DNA of 14,698 nt. It comes from Euzebyaceae bacterium (GTDB taxonomy: Bacteria; Actinomycetota; Nitriliruptoria; Euzebyales; Egibacteraceae). The notes under the pieces were generated by a model. That model saw nothing but the letters and a program-made list of their open reading frames with translations, was not told the origin of the DNA and made no database searches. A program made the translations under genes and the position numbers. The stretch covers positions 1-14,698 of the forward strand of contig JACCVM010000045.1 of the NCBI GenBank assembly GCA_013698135.1, written 5' to 3'. Below, piece after piece: positions 13,706 to 14,698 of the stretch; positions within the stretch are counted from its first letter, which is position 1, and each line of letters starts with the position of its first letter.

Positions 13706-14641
13706 ATGTTCGATGCACCGTTTGTTGCGAACGCAATAGACAACAGCGCCGAGAACGCCATCGACCGTCGCCGCTTCTTGCGAAGCGCTGCTGTGGCCGG
13801 TCTTGGTGTTGCAGGCGCCAGCTACCTTCCGTCGTTGGACGGCGAGGCCGAGGCAGCTCACCGGGGGCCCAGCGACTCCGCCATCCTCAACTTCGCGCTG
13901 AACCTGGAGTACTTGGAAGCCGAGTTCTACGTGCGCGCGGTGACCGGCCAGGGACTGGCCGACAGGCTCACGACCGGCCGTGGGCGCCGCGGTGGCGTCA
14001 GCGGAGGCCGCAAGGTCAACTTCAAGAGCAAGCTGATCCGCCAGTACGCGCGAGAGATCGCGGAAGACGAGAAGGCGCACGTAGCCTTCCTACGCAAGGC
14101 ACTCGGCCGTTCTGCCGTCGCCCGTCCCAGGATCGACCTGAATCGCAGCTTTACCGCTGCGGCGCGTGCTGCCGGCCTCATCGGGGGTAACCAGCGCTTC
14201 GACGCGTTCGCCAACGAGAACAACTTCCTGCTCTCGGCGTACATCTTCGAAGACGTCGGCGTGACCGCGTACAAGGGTGCGGCCCCGCTCATCGACAACA
14301 AGACCTTCCTCGAGGCGGCCGCCGGCCTCCTCGCGGTCGAGGCGTATCACGCGAGCAACATCCGCACCGTGCTACTGTCGAAGGGACTGGCCGCCCCGAG
14401 CGTGGCCATCTCGAACGCGCGTGACAGCCTCGACGGGCCCAGCGACCTCGACCAGGGTGTCAGGCGCGGCGGACGCCGCAACCGCCGTGCCAACGTCGTC
14501 CCTGCCGACCGTAACGGTCTCGCCTTCAGTCGCACCGCCGGTCAGGTGCTCAACATCTTGTACCTGAACGCCAACCGTACCAGCTCCGGTGGCTTCTTCC
14601 CCGGCGGCGTCAACGGCCCGATCAACACCAGCGACCGGTAG
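13706..14641 (+). CDS. Tat-exported ferritin-like domain protein
   Basis: A 311-residue protein with a twin-arginine signal: RRRFLR at 21-26, hydrophobic SAAVAGLGVAGASYL, and a likely cleavage after AEA (48-50). The mature part is a four-helix ferritin-like bundle: helix 1 LNFALNLEYLEAEFY, helix 2 with DEKAHVAFL, helix 3 NNFLLSAYIFEDVGV, helix 4 AVEAYHASNI. The di-iron pattern is complete: Glu68, Glu122-x-x-His125, Glu182, Glu212-x-x-His215. A Gly/Arg-rich loop (~88-105) separates helices 1 and 2, and a ~80-residue Arg- then Gly/Asn-rich tail follows helix 4. Export through Tat means it folds, perhaps with metal, before leaving the cytoplasm. It resembles the ferritin-2/desiccation-related group (PF13668-like), whose activity is largely unknown. 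AGGAG lies eight bases before the ATG. Confidence 0.88.
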   Translation: MFDAPFVANAIDNSAENAIDRRRFLRSAAVAGLGVAGASYLPSLDGEAEAAHRGPSDSAILNFALNLEYLEAEFYVRAVTGQGLADRLTTGRGRRGGVSGGRKVNFKSKLIRQYAREIAEDEKAHVAFLRKALGRSAVARPRIDLNRSFTAAARAAGLIGGNQRFDAFANENNFLLSAYIFEDVGVTAYKGAAPLIDNKTFLEAAAGLLAVEAYHASNIRTVLLSKGLAAPSVAISNARDSLDGPSDLDQGVRRGGRRNRRANVVPADRNGLAFSRTAGQVLNILYLNANRTSSGGFFPGGVNGPINTSDR

Positions 14642-14698
14642 CAGCCCGACAGGGCGCAAGGCCGGCTCTAGGGGGCGAAGTGGTGGTGACCTCGGTCA

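Noticed and set aside
13498..14190. 230-codon plus-strand frame covering the intergenic region and the ferritin-like gene
   Set aside because: It runs in another frame through the well-supported ferritin-like gene, has Arg/Pro-rich shadow composition and no good start.

Overview
The window is about 14.7 kb of very GC-rich DNA with densely packed genes on both strands. I infer an actinobacterium (Actinomycetota), possibly a deep-branching one. Supporting signs are a class II DAHP synthase, a DUF3159-type membrane protein, a MarP-like CvpA/trypsin protease with its cysteine pair, an actinobacterial-style ClpP2 active-site context (AASAAA), frequent GTG starts, and one probable leaderless gene. 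No rRNA, tRNA, CRISPR array, insertion sequence or phage gene was seen.

Layout, left to right: the C-terminal tail of a membrane-anchored protein (1-255, +); an IclR-family regulator (260-1009, -) divergent from a ClpP protease subunit (1206-1802, +); a leftward operon of mutM/fpg (4863-4012), a DUF3159 membrane protein (4015-3293) and a thioredoxin-NHL protein (3283-1760); then a rightward group of an unrecognised 135-residue protein (4985-5392), pruA-type glutamate-semialdehyde dehydrogenase (5458-7077) and a diacylglycerol-kinase-family lipid kinase (7082-7969). Next come a decayed PAS-GGDEF-EAL pseudogene (8790-8000, -), an SDR 3-hydroxyacyl-CoA dehydrogenase (9604-8843, -), divergent class II DAHP synthase (9704-11065, +), a MarP-like protease (12271-11093, -), divergent threonine/serine dehydratase (12359-13339, +) with a hairpin after its stop, and a Tat-exported ferritin-like protein (13706-14641, +).

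The most important observation is in the thioredoxin-NHL gene. Its apparent GTG start (3136) lies after the redox motif. Reading upstream in the same frame to an ATG at 3283 gives a complete thioredoxin N-terminus interrupted by one in-frame TGA (3163-3161). That TGA sits exactly where the first cysteine of the family's C-I-N-C motif belongs, giving U-I-N-C. A perfect 6-bp hairpin with a 6-nt loop carrying G-U starts 18 nt downstream, which matches the general layout of a bacterial SECIS element. At least five neighbouring genes end in ordinary TGA stops, so general recoding of TGA is unlikely. The best reading is an NHLRC2-like selenoprotein; a cysteine-to-stop mutation or a sequencing error is the alternative. 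The Sec machinery is not in the window and must be sought elsewhere in the genome.

Most remaining genes are core or common metabolism: proline catabolism, aromatic biosynthesis, threonine/serine deamination, fatty-acid or branched-chain acid oxidation, DNA repair and proteolysis. I see no single pathway linking them. The damaged cyclic-di-GMP gene carries four separate lesions.
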